In this document: positions 43,034-53,529 of the stretch, piece after piece | How the letters are laid out: each line of letters opens with the position of its first letter | Numbering within the stretch: position 1 is the stretch's first letter | Assembly: GCF_900103255.1 (NCBI RefSeq) | Contig: NZ_FMWS01000008.1 | Coordinates: forward strand, 34,683 to 98,682 | Direction of reading: 5' to 3' | Source: Gilliamella bombi | Lineage (GTDB): Bacteria > Pseudomonadota > Gammaproteobacteria > Enterobacterales > Orbaceae | DNA: 64,000 nt | Program-made: the position numbers and the translations under genes | The notes under the pieces: model-generated | The model's input: the letters and a program-made list of their open reading frames with translations, nothing else | Told to the model about the DNA's origin: nothing | The model's database searches: none

Positions 43034-43930
43034 ATGTCAAATTCACATTTGTATGAAAAATTAGTTAAAAGAGCGACGCTAGGTGCCGTTTCAATCTCTA
43101 TTTCCTTAATTTTAATTAAATTTATTACTTGTTGGTTTACTGGTTCAATAAGTTTATTTGCTTCATTATTAGATTCAAGTATCGATTTACTTGCTTCTGG
43201 TGTTAACTTTTTTTTAGTTCGTTATGCACTAAAGCCCGCAGATGCTGATCATACTTTTGGTCATGGCAAGGCAGAATCTTTGGCAGGATTATTACAAAGT
43301 GCGTTTATTATTGGTTCTGCAATAATTTTATTACTTTCTAGCATTCGCTCTTTTATTTATCCGAATGAACTGCAGGAACCTTTGTTGGGGATTATTGTCT
43401 CAACTGTTTCTGCTGTAGTGACATGCATTCTTGTTTTGTATCAAAGATATGTTGTAAAAATCACTAAAAGTAATGCTATTCAAGCCGATATGTTGCATTA
43501 TTCTTCCGACATGTTGTTGAATATTGCTGTTATAATTGCACTTTGTTTAAGTTGGTATGGCATTACTTATGCTGATGCGGCCTTTGCAATTTTTATTGCT
43601 TTGTATATTTGTTATAATGCTTATCACATTGCACATAATGCAATTAAAGACCTATTAGATCATGCTTTACCAGATAGTGATAATTTGCGAATAGCTGAAA
43701 TTGTTGCTTCATATCCAGATGTAAGAGGTTTTCATGATCTAAAGACCCGCCAAGCAGGCCCTCTCAAATTTATTCAATTGCATCTTGAATTAGACGATGA
43801 TATGCCTTTAATCACTGCTCATGCCATTGCTGATGCTATTGAAAAACATATTTCTAAAGAATTTTCTCCTGCAACGGTGATTATTCATCAAGACCCAATT
43901 TCTGTTGTGCCCATCGAAATGATGAAGTAG
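43034..43930 (+). CDS. fieF: Cation diffusion facilitator FieF
   Basis: A 298-residue zinc/iron proton antiporter with six transmembrane helices and a cytosolic C-terminal domain. Metal-site residues can be traced: LLDSSIDLLASG (two Asp in TM2), DHTFGHGKAESLAGL, and ADMLHYSSDMLLN (His and Asp in TM5). The C-terminal tail HDLKTRQAGPLKFIQLHLE matches FieF rather than ZitB. In E. coli fieF is followed by pfkA, exactly as here. Confidence 0.94.
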   Translation: MSNSHLYEKLVKRATLGAVSISISLILIKFITCWFTGSISLFASLLDSSIDLLASGVNFFLVRYALKPADADHTFGHGKAESLAGLLQSAFIIGSAIILLLSSIRSFIYPNELQEPLLGIIVSTVSAVVTCILVLYQRYVVKITKSNAIQADMLHYSSDMLLNIAVIIALCLSWYGITYADAAFAIFIALYICYNAYHIAHNAIKDLLDHALPDSDNLRIAEIVASYPDVRGFHDLKTRQAGPLKFIQLHLELDDDMPLITAHAIADAIEKHISKEFSPATVIIHQDPISVVPIEMMK

Positions 43931-44023
43931 AAAACTTAATCAAAAATAGCTTTTATTGTCTATTGTTAGATATCTGTTAAGACTCTATAATAACTAAAAG
44001 TTAATAATTTGGAGTTATTTTAT

Positions 44024-44986
44024 ATGATAAGAAAAATAGGTATTTTAACCAGTGGTGGCGATGCTCCAGGAATGAATGCTGCTATTCGAGGTGTAGTGAG
44101 AACAGCATTATCAGAAGGGTTGGATGTTTTTGGTGTTTATGATGGTTATATGGGACTTTGTGAAGATCGCATTGTTCAACTAAAGCGTTCAAGTGTATCT
44201 GATATTATTACTCGTGGTGGTACATTTCTTGGTTCGGCTAGATTTCCAGAATTTAAAGATAAAGCTGTAAGACAAAAAGCCATTGCTAATCTAAAAAAAC
44301 ATCAAATTGATGCTTTAGTTGTTATTGGTGGTGATGGTTCATATATGGGCGCAATGCGATTAACTGAAGAAGGTTTTCCATGTATTGGTTTACCAGGAAC
44401 TATTGATAATGATATTCGTGGTACTGATTATACTATAGGGTATTTTACGGCACTTAGTACTGCAGTTGAAGCAATCGATAGATTACGTGATACTTGTTCT
44501 TCACATAACCGAATTTCAGTTATTGAAATAATGGGGAGAGATTGTGGTGATTTAACCTTAAATGCAGCAGTTGCTGGTGGTTGTGAATTTATGATTATTC
44601 CAGAGGTTTCTTATACGAAGGAAGATCTAATCGAAGAAATTAAACTAGGCTTTGCAAAAGGTAAAAAACATGCAATTGTGACTGTTACAGAACATATGTG
44701 TGATGTAAATCAACTTGCAGTAGACATTGAAGCTGCTGTTCATCACGAAACTCGTGCCACAGTATTAGGGCACGTTCAACGTGGTGGTTCTCCTGTCCCT
44801 TATGATCGTATTTTGGGGTCTCGTATGGGGGCTTATGCTGTTGAATTACTGCTACAAGGCTATGCAGGTAGAAGCGTTGGCGTACAAAATGGTAAATTAG
44901 TACATCACGATATTATAGATGCTATCAATAATATGAAGCGTCCATTTGATATGGATCTATACAATACAGCCAAACGATTATTTTAA
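44024..44986 (+). CDS. pfkA: 6-phosphofructokinase
   Basis: A 320-residue ATP-dependent phosphofructokinase, the committed step of glycolysis. [29 protein letters not shown] and the catalytic PGTIDNDI motif are intact, with GRDCGDL and [13 protein letters not shown] further on. The frame opens at a TTG at 44009, but GGAG at 44011-44014 and [12 protein letters not shown] fix 44024. Length equals E. coli PfkA (320). Confidence 0.97.
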   Translation: MIRKIGILTSGGDAPGMNAAIRGVVRTALSEGLDVFGVYDGYMGLCEDRIVQLKRSSVSDIITRGGTFLGSARFPEFKDKAVRQKAIANLKKHQIDALVVIGGDGSYMGAMRLTEEGFPCIGLPGTIDNDIRGTDYTIGYFTALSTAVEAIDRLRDTCSSHNRISVIEIMGRDCGDLTLNAAVAGGCEFMIIPEVSYTKEDLIEEIKLGFAKGKKHAIVTVTEHMCDVNQLAVDIEAAVHHETRATVLGHVQRGGSPVPYDRILGSRMGAYAVELLLQGYAGRSVGVQNGKLVHHDIIDAINNMKRPFDMDLYNTAKRLF

Positions 44987-45045
44987 ATTGTTAATTGTGC
45001 CATTTAAGCATAATTAGTAGTAGATAAATATCTGATTGTTTTATT

Positions 45046-45095
45046 AATAGGTGAACTGGTAAAAATGATATTTTATGACAGTCACCTATTTGTTT
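45046..45095 (+). terminator. Terminator-like hairpin after pfkA
   Basis: AATAGGTGA-A-CTG (45046-45058) pairs with CAGTCACCTATT (45079-45090) with one bulged base, then TTGTTT. The loop is 20 bases. Confidence 0.65.
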
Positions 45096-45221
45096 ATCTA
45101 CTAACTCCTTTAAAATGAGTCGATATGGAATTAGGCTGCTTTTAATAATAAAAGAGTTTTTATTTATCAAGTATGGATGTGAATCATAGTAAACTAATTA
45201 CAATGTTATATTGGTAATTTT

Positions 45222-45482
45222 ATGACACTACATTTTTTAGAAGATAATGATCGTTTTTATGCTTGTGATGCTAATAATAAAGAAATAGCTGAAATGACCT
45301 TTGCAAGGGTAGGGAAAGATAAAGCTACTATTAATCATACTTATGTTGATTCTGCGTATCGTGGTCAAGGTATTGCAGATAATTTATTAGACCTTGTAGT
45401 AGAAAAATTACAGCAAGAAAAGCGTGAGATTATTCCTATTTGCTCGTTTGCTATTAAGAAATTAACTAGAAAATCAGATTGA
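45222..45482 (+). CDS. yjdJ: GNAT-like N-acetyltransferase YjdJ
   Basis: An 86-residue small GNAT-fold protein of the COG2388 type. The acyl-CoA binding loop is AYRGQGIADNLLD near residues 46-58, and HTYVDSAYRGQG and REIIPICSFA follow the family pattern. E. coli YjdJ is 90 residues. The substrate is unknown. It stands just upstream of an IS256-type relic whose terminal bases begin two bases after its stop, so its last residues (KKLTRKSD) may have been altered by insertion. Confidence 0.82.
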   Translation: MTLHFLEDNDRFYACDANNKEIAEMTFARVGKDKATINHTYVDSAYRGQGIADNLLDLVVEKLQQEKREIIPICSFAIKKLTRKSD

Positions 45483-45483
45483 A

Positions 45484-46010
45484 AGGCACTACCCTAAATT
45501 TTGTGTATTTACCTATTCAAGGTGACGGTTGATTCAGTCACCAAATTTTATAATGAACCGACTTATAGCATTTTTTTAAGTTTTGGATTGATATAGCCAA
45601 TTTATTACAAGCGTGTGGTATTGTCCAAAAAATGACTTTTTTAACTGATTTATCTGTTTGTAAAACTTTACATTTCTTGATGATATGGCGAATAGGACTG
45701 TTTAAAGACTCTATTGCATTGGTAATGTAAATTTGCTTTGCGAATGTCAACGGGTAAGTACAAGGTGCTGAGGTTTTCCCAGTTCCTATACGCTACGGCT
45801 GGCTAGTATAGCCCTACTTTTCAACCCAAATTGACCCAAAATGCGTAAATGCTTGTGCTTGCTGTTCTGTTGTAGCCTGATAAATCGCTTTCAAATTTTT
45901 TGTTATCGCTTTACACAAATTTTTACTTTGTCGATAATCAATTAAATGATATCGACAGCACGACGGTAACTGGCATAAGTTCTTTTTTTCATTTTTTATG
46001 AAAAAATAAA
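45484..46010 (-). pseudogene. IS256-family transposase relic, C-terminal half
   Basis: Minus-strand fragments match the C-terminal half of a Mutator/IS256-type transposase. 45994-45814 reads LPSCCRYHLIDYRQSK...AITKNLKAIYQATTEQQAQ, the usual HLIR...K.RKAI..DLK.IY.A.TEEEA region. 45800-45720 carries NWENLSTLY and DIRKA in shifted frames. 45750-45545 has YITNAIESLNSPIRHIIKK...LQTDKSVKKVIF, the hallmark TTNAIESLN end. GGCACTACCCTAAATTTTGT at 45484 is a likely terminal inverted repeat. The N-terminal half and catalytic residues are gone. Confidence 0.82.
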
Positions 46011-46072
46011 TTCTAGCTATTAAAATCAATAACGTTTTATTTTAATTAATAAATCTGCACTATTGATTAATA

Positions 46073-46088
46073 ATACTACATATAGTGA
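46073..46088. promoter_or_regulatory. NrdR box 1 upstream of nrdA
   Basis: ATACTACATATAGTGA keeps the core CwAnATATwG of the NrdR box. One consensus T is replaced by C, as in box 2. Confidence 0.75.
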
Positions 46089-46104
46089 TAAATTTAATTA
46101 ATAG

Positions 46105-46120
46105 GTACTACATATTGTAT
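46105..46120. promoter_or_regulatory. NrdR box 2 upstream of nrdA
   Basis: GTACTACATATTGTAT repeats the core CTACATATTG. It is 32 bp from box 1, about three helical turns, and 59 bases before nrdA. Confidence 0.75.
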
Positions 46121-46178
46121 ATTTTGATAAATATCAATTATCATAATTAAAAATATACTTTAACATTGGAATGAAAGA

Positions 46179-48467
46179 ATGAATAAATCAATACTCGTTA
46201 CCAAACGAGATGGAAAGAAAGAACCAATAAACCTTGATAAAATCCACCGTGTTATTACATGGGCTGCTGAAGGATTAGAAAATGTTTCTGTTTCTCAGGT
46301 TGAATTACGTTCACATATTCAATTTTATGATGGCATTCGTACATCGGATATTCATGAGACAATTATTCGTGCTGCAGCCGATCTGATCTCACAAGAAGCG
46401 CCAGACTATCAATATTTAGCTGCACGCTTAGCAATCTTTCATTTACGTAAAAAAGCCTTTAATCAATTTATCCCACCTTCACTTTATGAACACGTTAAAA
46501 AATTGGTCGATAACGAGCTTTATGATAAACACTTGCTTGAAGATTATACGCAAGAAGAATTTGAACAAATGGATAAGATTATCGATCACTGGCGAGATAT
46601 GTCTTTTTCGTATGCCGCAGTTAAACAACTTGAAGGAAAATATCTAGTACAAAATCGTGTCACTGGCGAGATTTATGAAAGCGCGCAGTTTTTATATATT
46701 CTAGTTGCAGCTTGCCTTTTCGCTAATTATCCTAAAGATACACGTCTTAGTTATATCAAACGCTTTTATGATGCCGTTTCAACCTTTAAAATTTCGCTAC
46801 CAACGCCAATTATGGCGGGGGTTCGTACTCCTACTCGACAGTTCAGTTCTTGCGTATTAATTGAATGTGATGATAGTTTAGATTCTATTAACGCCACAGC
46901 AAGCGCTATTGTTAAATATGTATCACAACGGGCAGGAATTGGAGTTAATGCAGGGCGAATTCGTGCGTTAGGAAGTTCAATTCGTGGTGGTGAAGCTTTT
47001 CATACAGGCTGCATTCCATTTTATAAATATTTCCAAACAGCGGTTAAATCTTGTTCGCAAGGTGGTGTGCGAGGAGGAGCAGCAACTGTTTTCTATCCTC
47101 TTTGGCATTTAGAAGTTGAAAGTTTATTAGTATTACGTAACAACCGTGGCGTTGAAGAAAATCGTGTCCGTCATTTAGACTATGGCGTACAAATCAATAA
47201 ATTAATGTATCAACGTTTAATCAAAAACGAAAATATTACTCTATTTAGCCCATCGGACGTTCCTGGACTTTATGATGCCTTCTTTGCCGATCAAGATAAG
47301 TTTGAAACGCTTTATCACCAATACGAACAAGATCCAAATATCCGCAAACGCGAAGTTAAAGCCGTTGAACTCTTTGCATTATTAATGCAAGAGCGCGCAT
47401 CAACTGGGCGTATTTATATCCAAAATGTCGATCACTGTAATACTCACAGCCCATTTAATGCTCAATTAGCACCTGTTCATCAATCTAATTTATGTATGGA
47501 AATTGCACTGCCAACAAAACCGCTTAATAACGTTAATGATGAACATGGCGAAATTGCCCTTTGCACATTATCAGCCTTTAATTTAGGTAAAATAGAATCT
47601 CTAGATGACTTTGAAGAGTTAGCCGATTTAGCGGTACGCGCTCTTGATTCACTACTTGATTACCAAAATTATCCTGTACCTGCAGCTCGTCATTCTTCAT
47701 TAAATCGTCGTACATTAGGTATTGGTGTTATTAACTATGCCTATTATTTAGCAAAACATGGGGTTAAATATTCCGATGGCAGTGCCAACAATTTAACTCA
47801 CCGTACCTTTGAAGCCATGCAATACTATTTGCTAAAAGCATCGAATAATCTAGCTAAAGAAAAGGGTGCCTGCCCATTATTTAGTCAAACCACATATTCG
47901 CAAGGTATTTTACCTATTGATACTTATAAAAAAGATTTAGATACCATTACTAAAGAGCCGTTACACTATGACTGGGAATCACTACGAGCATCAATTAAAA
48001 CCTATGGACTTCGTAATTCGACATTATCGGCATTAATGCCATCAGAAACTTCGTCACAAATTTCCAATGCAACAAATGGTATTGAACCACCACGTGGTTT
48101 TATTAGTGTAAAAGCATCAAAAGATGGTATTTTAAAACAAGTGGTTCCTGAGTATAACCATCTGAAAAATTTTTACGAATTACTTTGGCAAATTCCAAAT
48201 AACACTGGTTATTTACAATTAGTTGGCATCATGCAGAAATTTATTGATCAATCAATTTCTGCTAATACTAATTATGACCCAGCTAAGTTCCCAAATAATA
48301 AAGTACCCATGAAACAGCTATTATCAGACTTATTGACTGCTTATAAATTTGGCGTAAAAACACTCTATTATCATAATACACGCGATGGCGCTGAAGATAT
48401 TCAAGGTGATATTGTTTCAACAACCCATTCGGATGATGGCTGTGAAGGTGGCGCTTGCAAAATTTAA
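46179..48467 (+). CDS. nrdA: Aerobic ribonucleoside-diphosphate reductase alpha subunit (class Ia)
   Basis: A 762-residue catalytic subunit. An N-terminal ATP-cone (LVTKRDGKKEPINLDKIHRVI) is followed by the ten-stranded barrel. The active-site cysteines are seen in RQFSSCVLIECDDS, HQSNLCMEIALPT (thiyl radical Cys) and EIALCTLSAFN. The C-terminal shuttle pair is CEGGACKI, which receives electrons from thioredoxin or glutaredoxin. The length is one residue more than in E. coli (761). It is controlled by two NrdR-like boxes and followed by nrdB. Confidence 0.98.
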   Translation: MNKSILVTKRDGKKEPINLDKIHRVITWAAEGLENVSVSQVELRSHIQFYDGIRTSDIHETIIRAAADLISQEAPDYQYLAARLAIFHLRKKAFNQFIPPSLYEHVKKLVDNELYDKHLLEDYTQEEFEQMDKIIDHWRDMSFSYAAVKQLEGKYLVQNRVTGEIYESAQFLYILVAACLFANYPKDTRLSYIKRFYDAVSTFKISLPTPIMAGVRTPTRQFSSCVLIECDDSLDSINATASAIVKYVSQRAGIGVNAGRIRALGSSIRGGEAFHTGCIPFYKYFQTAVKSCSQGGVRGGAATVFYPLWHLEVESLLVLRNNRGVEENRVRHLDYGVQINKLMYQRLIKNENITLFSPSDVPGLYDAFFADQDKFETLYHQYEQDPNIRKREVKAVELFALLMQERASTGRIYIQNVDHCNTHSPFNAQLAPVHQSNLCMEIALPTKPLNNVNDEHGEIALCTLSAFNLGKIESLDDFEELADLAVRALDSLLDYQNYPVPAARHSSLNRRTLGIGVINYAYYLAKHGVKYSDGSANNLTHRTFEAMQYYLLKASNNLAKEKGACPLFSQTTYSQGILPIDTYKKDLDTITKEPLHYDWESLRASIKTYGLRNSTLSALMPSETSSQISNATNGIEPPRGFISVKASKDGILKQVVPEYNHLKNFYELLWQIPNNTGYLQLVGIMQKFIDQSISANTNYDPAKFPNNKVPMKQLLSDLLTAYKFGVKTLYYHNTRDGAEDIQGDIVSTTHSDDGCEGGACKI

Positions 48468-48513
48468 CCTTGATTAAAACTAAATAGCTACACGCTAAAA
48501 TTCAATTTTTTAT

Positions 48514-48567
48514 CGGGGGAAAACTAGTAATTTCCCCATTCAACTTGCCTTTTACACTGTCAAAAGG
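48514..48567 (+). other. Two hairpins between nrdA and nrdB
   Basis: GGGGAAA (48516-48522) pairs with TTTCCCC (48531-48537), and CCTTTT (48548-48553) with AAAAGG (48562-48567). Neither has a T-run, so they look like mRNA processing or stabilising elements in the ~140-base spacer, not terminators. Confidence 0.5.
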
Positions 48568-48606
48568 AAGCGGTAAAAGCAACAGTAAATGAGTAGGAGT
48601 TCTTTT

Positions 48607-49743
48607 ATGAGTATGAATTACAGTACCTTTTCGCAAGTGCATAACGACCAGCTTAAAGAACCAATGTTCCTTGGACAATCAGTGAATGTTGCGCGTTATG
48701 ATCAACAAAAATATGAGATGTTTGAAAAGCTAATTGAAAAACAACTTTCTTTTTTTTGGCGCCCAGAAGAAGTCGATATTTCACAAGACCGTATTGATTA
48801 TGCTGCGTTACCAGAGCATGAAAAACATATTTTTATCAGCAATTTAAAATATCAAACTCTGCTTGATTCCATCCAAGGCCGTAGCCCTAATGTTGCTTTA
48901 CTGCCACTTATTTCAATACCTGAATTGGAAACATGGGTAGAAACTTGGTCGTTTTCTGAAACCATTCATTCTCGTTCATATACTCATATCATTCGTAATA
49001 TCGTTAACGATCCATCTGTGGTTTTTGATGATATTGTCACTAATAAAGAAATTCAAAAACGTGCTGGTGACATTGCAGGTTATTATGATGATCTTATTAG
49101 CTATGCAAGTTACTATAATTTATTTGGTGAGGGTGAACATAACATCAATAATCGCACTGTTTGCATTAATTTACGTGAACTTAAAAAGAAACTTTACTTA
49201 TGTTTAATGAGTGTCAATGCACTTGAGGCTATTCGCTTCTATGTTAGTTTTGCCTGCTCATTTGCTTTTGCTGAACGAGAACTAATGGAAGGGAATGCTA
49301 AAATCATTAAACTTATTGCCCGCGACGAAGCGCTACATTTAACTGGCACTCAGTTTATGATCAACACACTACGCAGTGGTGAAGACGATCCCGAAATGGC
49401 TGAAATTGCCAAAGAATGTGAACAAGATTGTTATAACTTATTTTTACAAGCCGCTAATCAAGAAAAACAATGGGCCGAATACCTGTTTGAGGGCGGCTCA
49501 ATGATTGGTTTAAATAAAGATATATTATGCCAATATGTCGAGTATATAACGAACATTCGTATGCAAGCGGTCGGACTAAAATTACCTTTTGAAGCTAAAT
49601 CCAATCCAATTCCATGGATTAATAACTGGCTTGTTTCCGATAATGTGCAAGTAGCACCACAAGAAGCCGAAATGAGCTCATATCTAGTTGGACAAATTGA
49701 TTCTGAAATTAATGAAGATGATTTAAGCGATTTTACTTTATAA
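48607..49743 (+). CDS. nrdB: Aerobic ribonucleoside-diphosphate reductase beta subunit (class Ia)
   Basis: A 378-residue radical subunit holding the diiron-tyrosyl cofactor. Iron ligands and radical residue appear in [18 protein letters not shown] (Glu, His and the radical Tyr), with Glu/His in [12 protein letters not shown]. The start is chosen at 48607: AGGAG at 48595-48599 lies 7 bases before it, and [19 protein letters not shown] aligns with E. coli. An upstream frame to 48589 would add MSRSSF and overlap that site. The ferredoxin gene yfaE that often follows nrdB is absent; a terminator follows instead. Confidence 0.97.
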   Translation: MSMNYSTFSQVHNDQLKEPMFLGQSVNVARYDQQKYEMFEKLIEKQLSFFWRPEEVDISQDRIDYAALPEHEKHIFISNLKYQTLLDSIQGRSPNVALLPLISIPELETWVETWSFSETIHSRSYTHIIRNIVNDPSVVFDDIVTNKEIQKRAGDIAGYYDDLISYASYYNLFGEGEHNINNRTVCINLRELKKKLYLCLMSVNALEAIRFYVSFACSFAFAERELMEGNAKIIKLIARDEALHLTGTQFMINTLRSGEDDPEMAEIAKECEQDCYNLFLQAANQEKQWAEYLFEGGSMIGLNKDILCQYVEYITNIRMQAVGLKLPFEAKSNPIPWINNWLVSDNVQVAPQEAEMSSYLVGQIDSEINEDDLSDFTL

Positions 49744-49784
49744 TTTTATACTCAAACACATACTTACCTGAAACTTTTTTACAA
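49744..49784 (+). repeat. Dispersed ~40-bp repeat, copy 4 (full)
   Basis: TTTTATACTCAAACACATAC followed by TTACCTGAAACTTTTTTACAA. It starts directly after the nrdB stop codon and leads into the nrdB terminator. Confidence 0.85.
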
Positions 49785-49808
49785 AGGGAACAAATTATTG
49801 TTCCTTTT
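49783..49808 (+). terminator. Intrinsic terminator of nrdAB
   Basis: GGAACAA (49787-49793) pairs with TTGTTCC (49798-49804) around ATTA, extended by AAA/TTT pairs, with TTTTGT after. Confidence 0.85.
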
Positions 49809-49921
49809 GTATAATTAATATCAATCACTAACAATTTGCTTTCTTATAACCGTAGCTTGACAGCCATTTAAAATCGGGTAACGATATAGTTATTGAATTG
49901 TCTTAATTTGATAATATAGCT

Positions 49922-52576
49922 ATGACTAAAACCCATTTGTGTTACCCTGTCTCTCCACTTAATTTTAATGATGAACAGATAAATATTACATATCTAAAAC
50001 AACAGCTTGAGGAGTTTCAGCAATGGTCCATGGTTCAGTTTGAACAACAAGCTGACATTGATACCTTAGTGAATTTACGCAGTCAATTTATTGACCGTTT
50101 ACTTGAGCGCTTATGGCGTTTTTATCAAATACCTAAACATGTTTCTTCCTTCTTTAAACGTAATCGTATCGCTTTGGTTGCTGTTGGTGGTTATGGTCGA
50201 GCGGAATTACACCCACTGTCAGATATTGATATTTTAATTTTAAGTGATTATCCGTTGACTAAAGAGATAGAAAAACAGATCAGTGATTTAGTTCGCTTGT
50301 TATGGGATTTACATTTAGATATAGGGCACAGTGTTAGAACATTAAGAATCTGCCTACAAGAAGCAAAAAATGATATCACAATAATGACTAATTTGATTGA
50401 ATCAAGGCTTATTTCTGGCAATCAATTACTATTAGATGAACTACACAAGCAAATTTTTAGCGATAAAATCTGGCCGTCTCGTGCTTTTTATAAGGCAAAA
50501 ATACAAGAACAACATGAACGTCATAAGCAATATCACAGCACCTCTTATAACCTAGAGCCTGATTTGAAAAATAGTCCGGGTGGATTGCGAGATATGCAAA
50601 TTATTCAATGGATAGCGATTCGTCACTTTGGTGGCGAATTTCTACAAAAAATAGCTGATTTCAACTATTTAACCCCTGAAGATATTGAAGACTTTAAAAC
50701 TTGTCGTAAATTTTTATGGAGAATACGTTTTGCGCTTCATTGTGTCATAACTCGTTATGATAATCGTTTGTTATTCGATCGTCAGTTAAGCATTGCTAAC
50801 ATGTTAGGTTATCAAGGCGAAGGTAATGCTCCTGTTGAGAAAATGATGCATGATTATTATCGTGTTGCTCACAATATTACTGAACTTAATCAAATGTTAT
50901 TACAACTGTTTTATGAATCTATACTTGAACATAATCCACACAACAAACCTTACGATATTGATAAATATTTTCAAGTTCGAGACAACCTAATTGATGTAAA
51001 AGATAATGACATTTTCAAAAAAGATCCCGTCATGATTATGCAGCTTTTTCACACTATTTTGTTGAATCCTCAAGTTATAGGACTGTATTCTAATACAATT
51101 AGACAATTACGTTCCGCTCGGCGCACACTAACCACTTTACTTTGTGAAGATGCCAAAGCAAGAGTGCTTTTCATGTCGATTATCAAGCACCCAGATGCAA
51201 TTAATAAAGCCATTTTACCAATGCATAAATACGGTATACTTTCTGTCTATATACCGGGTTGGAAGCATATATCTGGTATGATGCAATTTGATCTGTTCCA
51301 TGCTTACACTGTTGATGAACATACTATCCGCTTACTGCTTGAACTTGATAGTCTTAAAACCGAAAGTGGCAAACAAAAACATCCTAATAGTGCAAAAGTA
51401 TTTGCTAAATTACCTAAACTCGAATTATTGGTAATTGCTGGTCTATTTCATGATATTGGCAAAGGTAGGCATGGCGATCACTCGGAAATTGGCGCTCATT
51501 TAGTTGAAAAATTTTGTCAACTACACGAACTCGAAACCAAAGATACTGATTTAATTTGCTGGCTAGTACGTTATCACTTACTGATGTCTGTTACTGCTCA
51601 AAGCAGAGATTTACAAGACCCTGCGGTAATTGGAGAATTTGTTCAATTGGTCAAAAGTAAGCGTCGCTTACAGTATTTGTTATGCCTAACAGTAGCTGAT
51701 GTTTGTGCTACAAACGAAACGCTTTGGAATAATTGGAAACAAAGTTTAATGCGCGAACTCTATCTTAGTGCAGCAAATTCCTTTGACTCTGGTATACACC
51801 AAATACCCGAACAGCGAAGTGTTGCACGTAAAAATAAGCAAGAGGCATTAACCATTTTAGTTAAACAAAATTATGATGAACAAATTATTAAAGAGCTTTG
51901 GCAAAACTATCGCATTGACTACTTTGTCCGTTATACAACCGAACAAATTGTATGGCATGCAAAAATTTTATTGCAACATGACTTGGGCAAAACATTAGTA
52001 GCCATAAATCCAAATCCATCTCATGGTGGTAGTGAGCTTTTTATTTATTCGCCAGATAGACCTTATCTATTTGCAACTGTGTGTAATACGCTAAGTATGC
52101 ATAATTTAACTATTCATGATGCACTTATCATTACGAATAAAAAAGGATTTGCACTCGATACATTTATCGTATTAGAGCCTAATGGACAGACTGTACAAGA
52201 AGATAGAAACCAAGGTCTAGTAAATGCACTTGATAAAGCACTACAACAACCTGTTTACAAACCTGTCACCATAAAACCACCGAAACAACGATTGCGATCG
52301 TTTTCAGTGCCGACTCAGGTTAACTTTCTTTCAGCCTTTAATGACAGCCAAACCTATATGAAGCTCATAGCACTTGATAGACCGGGATTGCTGGCTTGTG
52401 TGGGCGAAATATTTGCTAATTTAGATTTATCATTACGTAGCGCTAAAATAGCAACTATCGGCGAACATATTGAAGATCTGTTTATTCTAACTGATAAAAA
52501 CAATCAAGCGCTTGATGATGAAACATGTCAAAAACTTCGAGAATCAATCATTATAGCTTTTGATTCAATGAATTAA
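49922..52576 (+). CDS. glnD: P-II uridylyltransferase/uridylyl-removing enzyme
   Basis: An 884-residue bifunctional nitrogen sensor that adds UMP to GlnB Tyr51 at low glutamine and removes it at high glutamine. The nucleotidyltransferase motif is GGYGRAELHPLSDIDILIL (about 86-104). The HD uridylyl-removing domain has GLFHDIGKGRHGDHSEIGA (about 510-530). Two C-terminal ACT domains bind glutamine (starting near GGSELFIYSPDRPYLFATV and LIALDRPGLLACVGEIF). Length matches E. coli GlnD (890). Its substrate GlnB is encoded at 28.9 kb. Confidence 0.97.
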   Translation: MTKTHLCYPVSPLNFNDEQINITYLKQQLEEFQQWSMVQFEQQADIDTLVNLRSQFIDRLLERLWRFYQIPKHVSSFFKRNRIALVAVGGYGRAELHPLSDIDILILSDYPLTKEIEKQISDLVRLLWDLHLDIGHSVRTLRICLQEAKNDITIMTNLIESRLISGNQLLLDELHKQIFSDKIWPSRAFYKAKIQEQHERHKQYHSTSYNLEPDLKNSPGGLRDMQIIQWIAIRHFGGEFLQKIADFNYLTPEDIEDFKTCRKFLWRIRFALHCVITRYDNRLLFDRQLSIANMLGYQGEGNAPVEKMMHDYYRVAHNITELNQMLLQLFYESILEHNPHNKPYDIDKYFQVRDNLIDVKDNDIFKKDPVMIMQLFHTILLNPQVIGLYSNTIRQLRSARRTLTTLLCEDAKARVLFMSIIKHPDAINKAILPMHKYGILSVYIPGWKHISGMMQFDLFHAYTVDEHTIRLLLELDSLKTESGKQKHPNSAKVFAKLPKLELLVIAGLFHDIGKGRHGDHSEIGAHLVEKFCQLHELETKDTDLICWLVRYHLLMSVTAQSRDLQDPAVIGEFVQLVKSKRRLQYLLCLTVADVCATNETLWNNWKQSLMRELYLSAANSFDSGIHQIPEQRSVARKNKQEALTILVKQNYDEQIIKELWQNYRIDYFVRYTTEQIVWHAKILLQHDLGKTLVAINPNPSHGGSELFIYSPDRPYLFATVCNTLSMHNLTIHDALIITNKKGFALDTFIVLEPNGQTVQEDRNQGLVNALDKALQQPVYKPVTIKPPKQRLRSFSVPTQVNFLSAFNDSQTYMKLIALDRPGLLACVGEIFANLDLSLRSAKIATIGEHIEDLFILTDKNNQALDDETCQKLRESIIIAFDSMN

Positions 52577-52601
52577 TTTAATTAACCAAAAGATATAACT
52601 T

Positions 52602-53525
52602 ATGCAATTTTTTATTATTTTATTTCCTATTTTTTGTATCTTTATTGTAGGTTTTATCGCACAAAAAGCCTTAAAATTTGATGTCGCCAACCTATCGAAA
52701 ATGTCACTTTATGTGCTATCGCCCTTTTTGGCATTTAAAACGTTTTATACTCATACTTTAACCACAGATTATCTATTTTATATTGGTTATGTCTTTGGTT
52801 TATGCTTTTCATTAGTCATTATCGTCTCAATTTGGTCGATACTCATGAAGTATTCAGTTAAAGAGCGCTGTGCAATGATTTTGAGTTCCTGTTTTATGAA
52901 CAATGGTAACTATGGTACTCCTGTACTATTAATCTTTTTTGGAGCAGTCGGCTTTGATCTTGGCGTAATAATGATGGTATTACAACAGTTTGTAATGAGC
53001 ACTGTCGGCATTTACTATGCGGCTAAAGGTAGCGCTCATAGTGACATTGTAAATCAAAAAGACGTTATTAATAAAGTTATTCGCATGCCTGTAGCGTATG
53101 GCGCTTTTTTAGGTATTATTTTCCAATTGTGCCACATCCCTTTATCTAAATCGATTATGACTTCAATCGGAATGATCGGTGACGCATCAATTGTAGTGAT
53201 CATGATTATTTTGGGCATGCAACTGGCAAAAATAAAACTTACTCAGCTTGATTATCCTAAAATCTCATTTGCCTTGCTTGCACGTATGGTGATTTCACCA
53301 ATTGTGGCATTTTGTATGGTTTACTTTATGCCAATTGAGCCTGTTTATAAACAAGTTTTAATTGTCCTAGCTGCAATGCCAAGTGCCGCCAATACCACAT
53401 TAATGTCAGTACAATTTGATAGTCATCCAGAACTGGTATCAAGTGCGACCTTGCTCAGTACTTTATTAAGCTTGATCACTCTTCCTATTGTACTTGGATT
53501 AGTTGGAACACCAATTCCATTTTAG
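52602..53525 (+). CDS. AEC family transporter
   Basis: A 307-residue permease of the auxin efflux carrier family with about ten transmembrane helices in two halves. The FMNNGNYGTPVLLIFFG stretch (about 102-118) and LAAMPSAANTTLMSVQFD near the C-terminus are the crossing-loop motifs of this family. Bacterial members move dicarboxylates or similar organic acids, but substrate cannot be told from sequence. It follows glnD by 25 bases. A stem-loop follows the stop codon. Confidence 0.85.
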   Translation: MQFFIILFPIFCIFIVGFIAQKALKFDVANLSKMSLYVLSPFLAFKTFYTHTLTTDYLFYIGYVFGLCFSLVIIVSIWSILMKYSVKERCAMILSSCFMNNGNYGTPVLLIFFGAVGFDLGVIMMVLQQFVMSTVGIYYAAKGSAHSDIVNQKDVINKVIRMPVAYGAFLGIIFQLCHIPLSKSIMTSIGMIGDASIVVIMIILGMQLAKIKLTQLDYPKISFALLARMVISPIVAFCMVYFMPIEPVYKQVLIVLAAMPSAANTTLMSVQFDSHPELVSSATLLSTLLSLITLPIVLGLVGTPIPF

Positions 53526-53529
53526 TAAA

